Shown: in pieces, positions 56,266 to 64,000 of the stretch
Position numbering within the stretch: the first letter of the stretch is position 1
Layout: the number at the start of each line of letters is the position of its first letter
Source of the DNA: Gammaproteobacteria bacterium HGW-Gammaproteobacteria-11
Lineage (GTDB): Bacteria; Pseudomonadota; Gammaproteobacteria; Pseudomonadales; Pseudomonadaceae
Direction: 5' to 3'
DNA: 64,000 nt
Assembly: GCA_002840055.1 (NCBI GenBank)
Contig: PGZJ01000002.1
Coordinates: 310,001-374,000 of the forward strand
Program-made: the position numbers and the translations under genes
Notes under the pieces: generated by a model
Databases searched by the model: none
Told to the model about the DNA's origin: nothing
The model's input: only the letters and a program-made list of their open reading frames with translations

Positions 56266-57714
56266 ATGCAATGGGAAATCGTAATCGGGCTGGAAATACA
56301 TGCCCAGCTCACCACCGCCTCGAAGATCTTCTCCGGCAGCGCCACCACCTTTGGTGCCGAGCCCAACACCCAGGCCAGCCTGATTGATCTGGGCATGCCC
56401 GGCACCCTGCCGGTGCTAAATGCCCAGGCGGTGAAAAACGCGGTCAAATTCGGTCTGGCTATCGATGCCGAGATCGGCATGAGCAACGTCTTTGCACGCA
56501 AGAACTACTTTTACCCGGATCTGCCCAAGGGCTACCAGATCAGCCAGATGGAGCTGCCGATTGTCGGCAAGGGTTTTCTCGATATCACCCTGGAGGACGG
56601 CACCGTCAAGCGCGTTGGCGTGACCCGCGCGCACCTTGAAGAAGATGCCGGCAAGAGCCTGCATGAAGACTTCCACGGCATGAGCGGTATCGACCTGAAC
56701 CGCGCCGGTACGCCGCTGCTGGAAATCGTTTCCGAGCCGGACATGCGCAGCGCCAAGGAAGCCGTGGCCTATGCCAAGACCATCCACTCGCTGGTACGCT
56801 ATCTGGGTATCTGTGACGGCAACATGGCTGAAGGCTCGCTGCGCTGCGATTGCAACGTCTCCATTCGGCCCAAGGGGCAGGCCGAGTTCGGCACCCGCTG
56901 CGAGATCAAGAACGTCAACTCGTTCCGCTTTATCGAGAAGGCCATCAATACCGAAGTCCAGCGCCAGATCGAGCTGATCGAGGACGGCGGCAAGGTGGTC
57001 CAGGAAACCCGCCTGTATGACCCGAACAAGGACGAGACGCGCTCCATGCGCAGCAAGGAGGAAGCCAACGACTACCGCTACTTCCCGGACCCAGATCTGC
57101 TGCCGGTGGTCATCGAGCCGACCTTTATCGAGTCCGTACGCGCGGAATTGCCGGAATTGCCACAGCAGAAGCGCGAGCGCTTTGAAGCCGAGTTCGGGCT
57201 GTCTGCCTATGACGCCAGCGTGCTGTCAGCCCAGCGCGAAATGGCCGATTACTTCGAAGCCGTGCAGCGCGCCTGTGGCGATGCCAAGCTCGCGGCCAAC
57301 TGGGTGATGGGCGAGCTGTCCAGCCTGCTGAACAAGTCGGACCTGGATATCGAGCAGTCACCGGTCAGCGCCAGCCAATTGGGTGGCATGATCGCGCGGA
57401 TCAAGGACAACACCATCTCCGGCAAGATCGCCAAGATGGTTTTCGAAGCACTGGCGGCAGGCGAAGGTGACAGCGCCGATGCCATCATCGAAGCCAAGGG
57501 ACTGAAGCAGGTAACCGATAGCGGCGCCATCGAAGCCATGCTGGATGAGGTGCTGGCGGCCAATGCCGAGCAGGTCGAGCAATACCGTGCCAGTGATGAA
57601 AACAAGCGCGGCAAGATGTTCGGCTTCTTTGTTGGCCAGGCGATGAAGGCGTCCAAGGGCAAGGCCAACCCGCAACAGGTCAACCAGTTGCTCAAGCAGA
57701 AGCTTGAGAGTTAG
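56266..57714 (+). CDS. gatB: Amidotransferase subunit B GatB
   Basis: A 482-aa kinase/transferase subunit that phosphorylates the misacylated tRNA's side chain and adds ammonia. [20 protein letters not shown] is the start, and CDCNVSIRP and the C-terminal YqeY-like tRNA-binding domain ([19 protein letters not shown]) are clear. The gene is 18 bases after gatA and closes the operon. Confidence 0.97.
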   Translation: MQWEIVIGLEIHAQLTTASKIFSGSATTFGAEPNTQASLIDLGMPGTLPVLNAQAVKNAVKFGLAIDAEIGMSNVFARKNYFYPDLPKGYQISQMELPIVGKGFLDITLEDGTVKRVGVTRAHLEEDAGKSLHEDFHGMSGIDLNRAGTPLLEIVSEPDMRSAKEAVAYAKTIHSLVRYLGICDGNMAEGSLRCDCNVSIRPKGQAEFGTRCEIKNVNSFRFIEKAINTEVQRQIELIEDGGKVVQETRLYDPNKDETRSMRSKEEANDYRYFPDPDLLPVVIEPTFIESVRAELPELPQQKRERFEAEFGLSAYDASVLSAQREMADYFEAVQRACGDAKLAANWVMGELSSLLNKSDLDIEQSPVSASQLGGMIARIKDNTISGKIAKMVFEALAAGEGDSADAIIEAKGLKQVTDSGAIEAMLDEVLAANAEQVEQYRASDENKRGKMFGFFVGQAMKASKGKANPQQVNQLLKQKLES

Positions 57715-57762
57715 CCTGATGATCCGGACCGGCAGGCGCAAGCAAAGTGGGCAGTTGGCAGC

Positions 57763-58155
57763 ATGACCATCCGGCTGCCCTGCCTATTACTGCTGATAGC
57801 GGCTGGCAGCATGCTTGCCCCTGCCAGCGCATCCAATCCGGAACCCCCTTTTTTTGAAGTGGGCAAGGCATCCTACTATGCCTCCCGGCTGCATGGCCGC
57901 GCCACCGCCAGCGGCGAGCGCTATGATCAGACCGCATTGACCGCCGCACACCCGCACCTGCCCTTTGGTACACAGGCCTGTGTCACCAACCTGCACAATG
58001 GCCGTCAGGTAACTGTGCGCATCAACGACCGCGGCCCCTTTACCGGCAACCGCATCATTGATCTGTCACGGCAGGCTGCGGTGCAGATCGATATGTTGCG
58101 CGCCGGCATTGCCCGGGTGGAAGTTCGCCTGTGCCCGGTCGAGTCGCAGGACTGA
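57763..58155 (+). CDS. Secreted RlpA-like double-psi beta-barrel protein
   Basis: A 130-aa exported protein with a signal peptide (about residues 1-23). The RlpA domain is seen in [20 protein letters not shown] and [18 protein letters not shown], and the key aspartate of the catalytic pair is in NDRGPF. There is no SPOR domain and no lipobox, unlike full RlpA, so targeting to the septum is unlikely. It may act as a small peptidoglycan lytic enzyme or a structural cell-wall protein. It follows gatB by 48 bases. Confidence 0.85.
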   Translation: MTIRLPCLLLLIAAGSMLAPASASNPEPPFFEVGKASYYASRLHGRATASGERYDQTALTAAHPHLPFGTQACVTNLHNGRQVTVRINDRGPFTGNRIIDLSRQAAVQIDMLRAGIARVEVRLCPVESQD

Positions 58156-58186
58156 AGAACACCCGGTTTCTCAGTCGCAGCTAAAC

Positions 58187-58819
58187 TCACCCCCTCTCGG
58201 CCAACTGGTCGGCAAAGCCATGATTCACGTCACGATGACCGGCTTCATCCGCTCTGACAGCCAGAATCACATCGCGCAAGCGCGCGTCCGGCCCCAGTGA
58301 CCAATAGTCAATGGCCATCTGCGGGGCGGGAATGTTCTCATAACGCCCCTCATCCACACCGGTCAGGTATTCGGTGTAACTGTAGACCGCCTCCTCCTCG
58401 AGATAACCGACTATGCGATGTGCCGTCCGCGAGGAACACAGATACAGGACAAAGAACAGGTTATAGAACAACCCCTGTGCTATCACGATCAGCAGGCGCT
58501 CCAGGGCACTGGGCTTGGCGATATGCACAAAGGTCATCAAATGCATGCGCTCGTTTTCCGCCTCATCCAACAGCGTGCGAATCCAGCCATCGTCATCCTT
58601 GAGCCGGCGCAACGAATGTAAATGCTGTATGGCACCACCGACCATACCCGGTACCGCTGCCACGGTTTCCAGCACAACAGCACGATGGCCATAACGTCCG
58701 GCAAAGAACACATCGGCAAAAAAACGCATGAACTTGACCGTACCCAACGCAATACGATCTGACAGCGTTGCAGGATGCTGATGACGGTTCAGATCAACCT
58801 CGGTTGTCGTGTCCAACAT
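58187..58819 (-). CDS. aox: Cyanide-resistant alternative oxidase (AOX)
   Basis: A 210-aa di-iron ubiquinol oxidase that reduces oxygen without pumping protons. All six ligands are visible: Glu51 (LETVA), Glu90/His93 (NERMH), Glu142 (LEEEA), Glu192/His195 (DEAGHRDVNH). Two hydrophobic stretches (50-66, 108-126) fit interfacial membrane helices. ATG 58819 has GAGGA 8 bases upstream; an ATG 30 bases earlier is less likely. AOX is rare in pseudomonads but found in marine bacteria, where it can be NO-induced. It is divergent from betT. Confidence 0.94.
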   Translation of the reverse strand: MLDTTTEVDLNRHQHPATLSDRIALGTVKFMRFFADVFFAGRYGHRAVVLETVAAVPGMVGGAIQHLHSLRRLKDDDGWIRTLLDEAENERMHLMTFVHIAKPSALERLLIVIAQGLFYNLFFVLYLCSSRTAHRIVGYLEEEAVYSYTEYLTGVDEGRYENIPAPQMAIDYWSLGPDARLRDVILAVRADEAGHRDVNHGFADQLAERG

Positions 58820-59005
58820 GATAGGTCCTCGATTCAGCTCGTCTGACAATCACCTTAGAACCGACAGATCTGGATAACAATCAGACGGAATGTCGCAGTT
58901 ATAAACAAAATTGCTACAATGTAGAGCGATTAGCGCTTAATTAATTCCAATCTTTCGCTGATTCAGGCCCTACCAAGGCCAGAACTCTGACACAGGACAG
59001 CACAC

Positions 59006-61063
59006 ATGACTGACAACAGGCTGCTGAAGAACTCGACCATCCTAGTTCCGGTTTTTGCCCCGGCGGTGATCGTCACACTGCTACTGGTTATCGGCACCAT
59101 CAGTAATCCGACACTGGCCGGGGAAGCCTTCAGTGCCACGCTGGGCTACATCACCAAAACCTTTGGCTGGTTCTATATGCTCGCGGTTGCCATCTTTCTG
59201 GTGTTTATCGTGCTGGTCGCCTTCAGCAAATGGGGACACATCAAGCTCGGCCCTGATCATTCCGAACCGCAATACAGCTTCCCGGCCTGGTTTGCCATGC
59301 TGTTCTCTGCCGGTTACGGCATTGCTCTGCTGTTCTTTGGCGTGGCGGAACCCGTGCTGCACTACGCGGCACCTCCGGCCGGTGCAGCTGAAACCGTGGA
59401 TGCCGCCAAGCAGGCCATGCAGATTGCGTTTTTCCACTGGGGGTTTCATATCTGGGCCATATACGGCCTGGTCGGCCTGGTGCTGGCCTACTTTGCCTTT
59501 CGTCATGGTCTGCCGCTGTCGATGCGTTCAGCCCTGTATCCGTTGATCGGCGACCGTATCTACGGCCCTATAGGTCATACCGTGGATGTCTTTGCCATTC
59601 TTGGCACCCTGTTTGGTATTGCCACGACCCTGGGGCTCTCGGTGTCACAGATCAATGCCGGCCTGAATTACCTGTGGCCAAGCATACCGGTCGGGACCAC
59701 AGTGCAAATCATTGCCATTGCCGCGATTACTGCACTGGCACTGATTTCGGTTCTGGCCGGACTCGACAAGGGGGTGAAAAATCTGTCGATCGTGAACATG
59801 GTATTGGCCGTGGCGCTGATGCTGTTCGTCTTCATCGTCGGACCGTCCATCTTCATCCTTGAAACCTTTCTGCAGAATACCGGCAGTTATCTGAACAATA
59901 TTGTCGAACGTACCTTCAATCTGCAGGCTTATACCCGCAGCGACTGGATCGGCAACTGGACCCTGTTCATCTTTGGCTGGACCATTGCCTGGGCGCCCTT
60001 TGTTGGTCTGTTTATTGCCAAGATCAGCCGCGGTCGTACCATTCGCCAGTTTGTCGTGGGGGTCATGCTGGTACCGACGATTTTCACCTTTCTATGGTTC
60101 TCGATCTTTGGCGACACCGCGCTGCACCTGATCATGAATGAAGGCTATACCGCCTTGATCACCGAGGTGCAAAGCGACACGGCAATTGCGCTGTTCAAAC
60201 TCTACGAGCGCCTGCCTCTGACCTCCATCGTGTCCTTTATCACCGTCATCCTGATCATTACCTTCTTCGTCACGTCCTCGGACTCGGGCTCACTGGTAAT
60301 TGACTCGCTGGCGTCCGGCGGATCCATGGCCACCCCAGCCTGGCAGCGTGCCTTCTGGTGCATTCTTGAGGGAGTGGTCGCCTCTGTGCTGCTGGTAGCG
60401 GGTGGCCTCGGCGCTTTGCAGACCATGACCATCGCCAGCGCCCTGCCCTTTGCCATCATCATGCTGATCGCCGCGATCGGCATGTGGCGGGCACTGATCA
60501 TTGAGGGGCATCGCGACCAGAGCCTGCTGCACCACATGCAGGCCAGCCGACACAGCACGGGCAATCCGACCACGACATGGAAAAAGCGTCTGACCGGCAT
60601 CATCAACTTTCCCGACCGCGCCTCGGTGGAGCGCTTTATCTCGGGAACCGCACTGGAAGCCATGCAGGGTTTGAAACAGAGCCTGACAGAGCAGGGCTGG
60701 CCAACCGAAGTGCAGTACGACAGCGACCACAGCCGCGCCTACATAGAAGTGATCAAGACCGATCAGCTGGATTTCATCTATGAAGTACGCCTGCGCGAAT
60801 ATGCCCGTCCGAGCTTTGCCTTCCCGGAAATGAGCCGTTCAGGTTCCAGCGAGGAGCATTATTACCGGGCCGAAGTGTTTCTGCGGCGCGGCGGACAAAC
60901 CTATGACGTCTATGGCTACGATCAGCAGGAAATTATTGGTGACATCCTCGATCACTTCGAGAAATACCTGCATTTCCTGCACATCAGCCCCGGCCAGTTG
61001 CCCTGGAACATGACCGAGCATGACGAGATGCTGCAGGAGGGTAGTGGCGAAGCCAAGGCCTGA
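59006..61063 (+). CDS. betT: BCCT-family choline/betaine transporter (BetT-like)
   Basis: A 685-aa secondary transporter with 12 helices and a long cytoplasmic C-terminal domain (about residues 510-685), which senses osmotic stress in BetT-like carriers. GNWTLFIFGWTIAWAPFVG is the BCCT signature, and the conserved glycine-rich helix AGYGIALLFFGVAEP is intact. The C-domain length fits pseudomonad BetT. ATG 59006 has AGGA upstream. It is divergent from the AOX gene with about 190 bases between. Confidence 0.92.
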   Translation: MTDNRLLKNSTILVPVFAPAVIVTLLLVIGTISNPTLAGEAFSATLGYITKTFGWFYMLAVAIFLVFIVLVAFSKWGHIKLGPDHSEPQYSFPAWFAMLFSAGYGIALLFFGVAEPVLHYAAPPAGAAETVDAAKQAMQIAFFHWGFHIWAIYGLVGLVLAYFAFRHGLPLSMRSALYPLIGDRIYGPIGHTVDVFAILGTLFGIATTLGLSVSQINAGLNYLWPSIPVGTTVQIIAIAAITALALISVLAGLDKGVKNLSIVNMVLAVALMLFVFIVGPSIFILETFLQNTGSYLNNIVERTFNLQAYTRSDWIGNWTLFIFGWTIAWAPFVGLFIAKISRGRTIRQFVVGVMLVPTIFTFLWFSIFGDTALHLIMNEGYTALITEVQSDTAIALFKLYERLPLTSIVSFITVILIITFFVTSSDSGSLVIDSLASGGSMATPAWQRAFWCILEGVVASVLLVAGGLGALQTMTIASALPFAIIMLIAAIGMWRALIIEGHRDQSLLHHMQASRHSTGNPTTTWKKRLTGIINFPDRASVERFISGTALEAMQGLKQSLTEQGWPTEVQYDSDHSRAYIEVIKTDQLDFIYEVRLREYARPSFAFPEMSRSGSSEEHYYRAEVFLRRGGQTYDVYGYDQQEIIGDILDHFEKYLHFLHISPGQLPWNMTEHDEMLQEGSGEAKA

Positions 61064-61089
61064 GACCCAGGCTGACGCGTCATTACAAG

Positions 61090-61127
61090 CTGTCTGGCCG
61101 GGCACAATCAACTGCTCGGCCAGACAG
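61090..61127. terminator. Hairpin between convergent betT and YajG-like genes
   Basis: CTGTCTGGCCG (61090-61100) pairs perfectly with CGGCCAGACAG (61117-61127) over a 16-base loop, 27 bases after betT and 13 before the end of the next gene. It can serve both strands. Confidence 0.6.
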
Positions 61128-61139
61128 TCGTTCGGAAGC

Positions 61140-61721
61140 TTACTGCTGCAAAATCCGCGCGATCTCAGGATCCTTGAATACCCGTGTCAGGGCATCGCTC
61201 ATGACCTCACTGACCAGACGCGTGTTGGTCTGCAGATTGGGCGCATAGCCAAAACGGTGCTGGGCCGATGCCCCATAACGCCCCTGATACTGCTGATTCA
61301 GGGAGCGCGCTTCAGCTGCAAAGGTGGCGCTGATATTGGCTTCGGTCACATAGGTCGTGGCCGGTGACTGATAGCGCAAGTCAGCCAGACTCAGCGTCAG
61401 TCTGTTGGCATTCGGCGTACCCTCGGGCACCACATCGAAACCCAACTGCCGCAGCGCCTGCTCGGCCTGCTGACGCACCAACTGCAAAGCCTGATCATTG
61501 ATAGTGATGCTACTGGAGTCCGGATAAATACCGCCGCGAGTACCCAGTATTTTTGAGCTCCGGGTGTCCTGAACGGCCACAACCACAGGCTGCTGTCTCG
61601 CTACTGGGTTCAACGGGACCATTATCTGCGGCTGGACATTGAGTTGTTGGGGGCTGTGGGCACACCCCACAAGCACCAGTGCAACACCGGCGAGCACCCA
61701 CGTGGCAAGACCTTTGAACAT
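61140..61721 (-). CDS. YajG-like lipoprotein
   Basis: A 193-aa outer-membrane-type lipoprotein. The signal peptide ends with lipobox LVGC (Cys20). Mature residues DTRSSKILGTRGGIYPDSS and the C-terminal SEVMSDALTRVFKD fit the YajG family. The function is unknown. ATG 61721 has AGGAGA upstream; the longer frame is rejected. It converges with betT. Confidence 0.85.
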   Translation of the reverse strand: MFKGLATWVLAGVALVLVGCAHSPQQLNVQPQIMVPLNPVARQQPVVVAVQDTRSSKILGTRGGIYPDSSSITINDQALQLVRQQAEQALRQLGFDVVPEGTPNANRLTLSLADLRYQSPATTYVTEANISATFAAEARSLNQQYQGRYGASAQHRFGYAPNLQTNTRLVSEVMSDALTRVFKDPEIARILQQ

Positions 61722-61892
61722 GTCACCTTCTCCTGAGGATTGAAAATCTGGCGTCCGGCTGATGCCGGTTGAACGCACATTTTGACTTGCCAAGCATACA
61801 GGGGTTCAACCCGCCTCGGCAGTTTTGCTGCTGTCATGCCTTTGCAACACGCACAGATCAAACTGACTCCCTAATCAAACGGGAGTCACGCC

Positions 61893-62132
61893 ATGTTTGC
61901 TCTGTGGAATCGTCGCCAGCGCCGCCTTCGCCACTTCGCCATGCTCGATCAGCAAGGGCGCTGCCGGGCATTGTGGACCCTGCCCCATACCCCCGAACAG
62001 GGCACCTGGATTGAAGTGGTTGAGGCGGACCTGTCACTGCTAGGTAAACAGCTGACTGAGCTGCCACCGGTGCTGAGCCTGTGCGCGGCGAGAGCCGCCC
62101 CGCTGTCAAGCCATCAGCAGCGCGCCGCCTGA
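61893..62132 (+). CDS. Small basic protein of unknown function
   Basis: A 79-aa ORF starting MFALWNRRQRRLRHFAMLD. A good GGGAG ribosome binding site lies 7 bases upstream, and codon use looks like the rest of the window. No signal peptide or domain is recognised. It lies in a 417-bp gap between two convergent-strand genes and ends 6 bases before the following minus-strand gene. It is probably real but unproven. Confidence 0.6.
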   Translation: MFALWNRRQRRLRHFAMLDQQGRCRALWTLPHTPEQGTWIEVVEADLSLLGKQLTELPPVLSLCAARAAPLSSHQQRAA

Positions 62133-62138
62133 CAGCGC

Positions 62139-62429
62139 TTACTTAGCGCCAGCGGCCTCCATGGCGGCTATATAGTCTTCGGCCTGGGCATGTTCACGCA
62201 GCACCTGCAGGAAACTGCGGCCCCGGGCATCCTTGGCATTCAGGTCAAAGCCCGCCGCGCGGAACAGCGTCAGGAAATGTTCAAAGTCATGGGCCCGCAG
62301 GCCACGGTAGGCACGGGTCAGAATATGTTGCTCAACCGATTCACCGGCATACGGACGGGCCTCAAGAAAAGCCGCAATCTGCGCCTCTGTCATCGGCTCG
62401 CCAATCACCTTCTGCTTGTCTTTACGCAT
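62139..62429 (-). CDS. PA4642-like conserved hypothetical protein
   Basis: A 96-aa protein starting MRKDKQKVIGEPMTE, with the central RAYRGLRAHDFEHFLTLFRAAG. It resembles, from memory, the P. aeruginosa PA4642 family of small soluble helical proteins. ATG 62429 is preferred; the frame starting 66 bases upstream has no support. Function unknown. The DxNAxDxxGR motif (LNAKDARGRSFL) looks ankyrin-like. Confidence 0.78.
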   Translation of the reverse strand: MRKDKQKVIGEPMTEAQIAAFLEARPYAGESVEQHILTRAYRGLRAHDFEHFLTLFRAAGFDLNAKDARGRSFLQVLREHAQAEDYIAAMEAAGAK

Positions 62430-62530
62430 AACCTGTCTGTCCGCTTTAAGTTCAAATAATGAGCCGCCATTGTACTCAGCCTGCCCCTGGTTCACTAGGG
62501 AGGTACCGAAGAACTAACTGAGTTGGCGCC

Positions 62531-63019
62531 TCAACGCCCAACCGGGTCGGTATGGACATCAGTCCAGACCGTACCGTTACCGTAGAAACGCGCTTGAACA
62601 TAGACAGGTCGCGACCCCTCGAGCAAGCGCAACAACAGCTCCAACTGACCCACGGGCATGCTCATGTGCAAGGTCTGGCTAGGCGGATCAATACGCGCCG
62701 GTCTGGCTCTGACGCCGGGTTCGGTAAAGCTGATGCGGGCCTGGCGCACAGGGCTGCCGTGGATCAGCGACTGACCGGCCAGGCGCATCCAGATACCTGA
62801 ATCCTGCGAGCCCGGGGAGGTATTGGCACGGTACTCGGTACCCAGGGTCAGGCTGTAGTCCTCGACCTGAAACAGCATCTGATCGGGCTTATCCTGTCGC
62901 GCCCCGTGAAGGTCATCCGGCAAGGCCAGATCGTGCGGCAGCACGACCGGACTAGCCATAGGTGCACTACAGGCCAGGATCAGGAGTATGCTAAAAAGAC
63001 CCTTGCTTCTGTACGTCAT
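62531..63019 (-). CDS. Secreted protein of unknown function
   Basis: A 162-aa protein with an N-terminal hydrophobic signal (residues 7-22, LFSILLILACSAPMAS), which may be a lipobox (ILAC) or a cleavable signal. The rest is beta-rich (YSLTLGTEYRANTS, MPVGQLELLLRLLEGSRPV) and ends with FYGNGTVWTDVHTDPVGR. I recognise no family. It is divergent from the SulP gene with 69 bases between them. Confidence 0.7.
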   Translation of the reverse strand: MTYRSKGLFSILLILACSAPMASPVVLPHDLALPDDLHGARQDKPDQMLFQVEDYSLTLGTEYRANTSPGSQDSGIWMRLAGQSLIHGSPVRQARISFTEPGVRARPARIDPPSQTLHMSMPVGQLELLLRLLEGSRPVYVQARFYGNGTVWTDVHTDPVGR

Positions 63020-63088
63020 ACCGTCGCCCCAAGGATTGAAAAGTCTGTTGTGGCATCCACCCGCCTTGCTGTCAATTCAGGATTTACC

Positions 63089-64000
63089 ATGTCGAATTCG
63101 TCAGGCCGCTCATTCCCTCTGTTCACTGCCCTGCGCGCCAGCCTGAAGGACGGTTACAGCCTGAGCAAGGCACGCGGCGATCTTCTGGCGGGTATCACGG
63201 TCGGTATCATTGCCATTCCGCTGGGCATGGCCCTGGCCATTGCCGTCGGGGTTGCACCACAGCATGGCTTGTATACAGGCATTGTTGCCGGCCTGATCAT
63301 TGCGCTGACAGGCGGCTCACGTTTCAATATTTCCGGCCCCACCGCCGCTTTTGTGGTCATTCTGCTACCGATCACCCAGCAACATGGCCTTGGCGGGCTG
63401 CTGCTGGTGACCGTCATGGCCGGGGTCATCCTCTTCTGTCTGGGTCTGGCACGGCTGGGCAATCTGATCCAGTTTGTGCCCTACCCGGTGGTCATGGGCT
63501 TCACCGCCGGTATCGGCATTGTCATTGCCACCCTGCAGATCACCGATTTTCTCGGTTTGCAGGGCGTGGGGCAGCATCAGCATTACCTCGAACAATGGCA
63601 GGCCATCAGCGCGGCCCTGCCAAGCATTCAGTGGGGCGACAGCCTGGTGGGCCTGAGTACGCTGGCGGTGCTGTTGCTGTGGCCACGCCTGACCACCAAG
63701 GTGCCGGGGCATCTGGTTGCCCTGCTGCTGGGCAGCCTGCTGGCCGCGCTGCTGCTGTGGCTGGACATTCCGGTGGCGATCCTGGGTTCACGCTTCAGCT
63801 ACGAGCTGGAGGGCGTGGTGCATGCCGGCATACCGCCTTTTGCGCCACACTGGGTATTGCCATGGCGCCTGCCCGGTGGCGACGGTCAACCGCTGGCGGT
63901 GAGCTTTGCCTTGATTCGCGATCTGCTGCCATCGGCGTTGGCCGTCGCCATGCTGGGCGCCATCGAATCGCTGCTCTGCGCTCTGGTCGCCGACGGTATG
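63089..64000 (+). CDS. SulP-family anion transporter, 5' part
   Basis: The first 304 residues of a SulP (SLC26-like) carrier; the frame is open at the window end, so the STAS domain is not seen. Repeated 14-helix topology starts at DLLAGITVGIIAIPLGMALA, and GGSRFNISGPTAAFVVILLP is the substrate-site loop. The best match by eye is the DauA/YchM type (C4-dicarboxylates) or a sulfate/bicarbonate carrier. ATG 63089 has AGGA 7 bases upstream. Confidence 0.92.
   Translation, partial: MSNSSGRSFPLFTALRASLKDGYSLSKARGDLLAGITVGIIAIPLGMALAIAVGVAPQHGLYTGIVAGLIIALTGGSRFNISGPTAAFVVILLPITQQHGLGGLLLVTVMAGVILFCLGLARLGNLIQFVPYPVVMGFTAGIGIVIATLQITDFLGLQGVGQHQHYLEQWQAISAALPSIQWGDSLVGLSTLAVLLLWPRLTTKVPGHLVALLLGSLLAALLLWLDIPVAILGSRFSYELEGVVHAGIPPFAPHWVLPWRLPGGDGQPLAVSFALIRDLLPSALAVAMLGAIESLLCALVADGM

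Overview
The window reads as chromosomal DNA of a Pseudomonas-type gammaproteobacterium, most likely the marine Halopseudomonas/P. pertucinogena side of Pseudomonadaceae. Evidence: biotin genes in the pseudomonad order bioB-bioF-bioH-bioC-bioD; mreB-mreC-mreD-maf-rng-yhdP-nitrilase-tldD divergent from gatC-gatA-gatB; holC-orf-valS-yejK; lptF-lptG divergent from pepA; and a short LOV photoreceptor almost identical in its key region to P. putida PpSB1-LOV. An alternative oxidase beside a BetT-type choline carrier fits a marine lifestyle. The lineage is inferred from gene order and protein features, without database searches. I saw no rRNA, tRNA, prophage, CRISPR array or intact transposase; one small MITE-like element is present.

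Layout. 1-8.5 kb: biotin synthesis (minus strand), comF, srkA, an acyl-CoA dehydrogenase. 8.5-17.7 kb: a giant MscK-type mechanosensitive channel, the EF-P paralogue EfpL, a carboxylesterase, a DEAD-box helicase, a PIN-PhoH protein, yaaA. 17.8-20 kb: class II aldolase, Crp/Fnr regulator, flavodoxin. 20-27.3 kb: a light-response region with a short LOV protein, an HD-GYP phosphodiesterase, a B12-independent (class II) LitR/PplR MerR-type regulator, a DCC thiol protein, a small DUF6482-like protein and a pterin operon folM-folE-folX followed by DUF1244, HopJ-family and RDD genes. 27.3-36 kb: lptG-lptF, pepA, holC, valS, yejK. 36-43 kb: a membrane protein, an Atg22-like MFS carrier, a GNAT, a yadG-yadH ABC exporter, a lipoprotein, a GST, a GIY-YIG protein, an asparaginase-like half protein. 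43-54 kb: the mre/rng/yhdP/tldD block. 54-64 kb: gatCAB, an RlpA-like protein, alternative oxidase, BetT, a YajG-like lipoprotein, small conserved proteins and the start of a SulP carrier.

The most interesting part is 20-27 kb. TGTACA boxes lie in front of litR/DCC, beside the DUF6482 gene, in front of the folM operon (in the spacing reported for P. putida PplR1) and over a perfect TATAAT promoter that would make a roughly 100-nt RNA ending at a strong terminator. This suggests a blue-light circuit in which LOV and LitR act together and one output is tetrahydromonapterin synthesis, with three genes of unknown role attached. A 15-codon leader ORF with a strong Shine-Dalgarno site precedes folM.

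Other points: (1) six intergenic elements built from facing arrays of 7-bp repeats (AAGCTGG/GCAAGCG type) recur at 3' ends of genes; (2) mreC has no ATG, GTG or TTG at its conserved N-terminus and seems to start at AUC; (3) the MITE supplies the stop codon of the HD-GYP gene; (4) a perfect 16-bp palindrome lies just upstream of bioB; (5) the asparaginase-like gene ends inside a 22-bp-stem hairpin.
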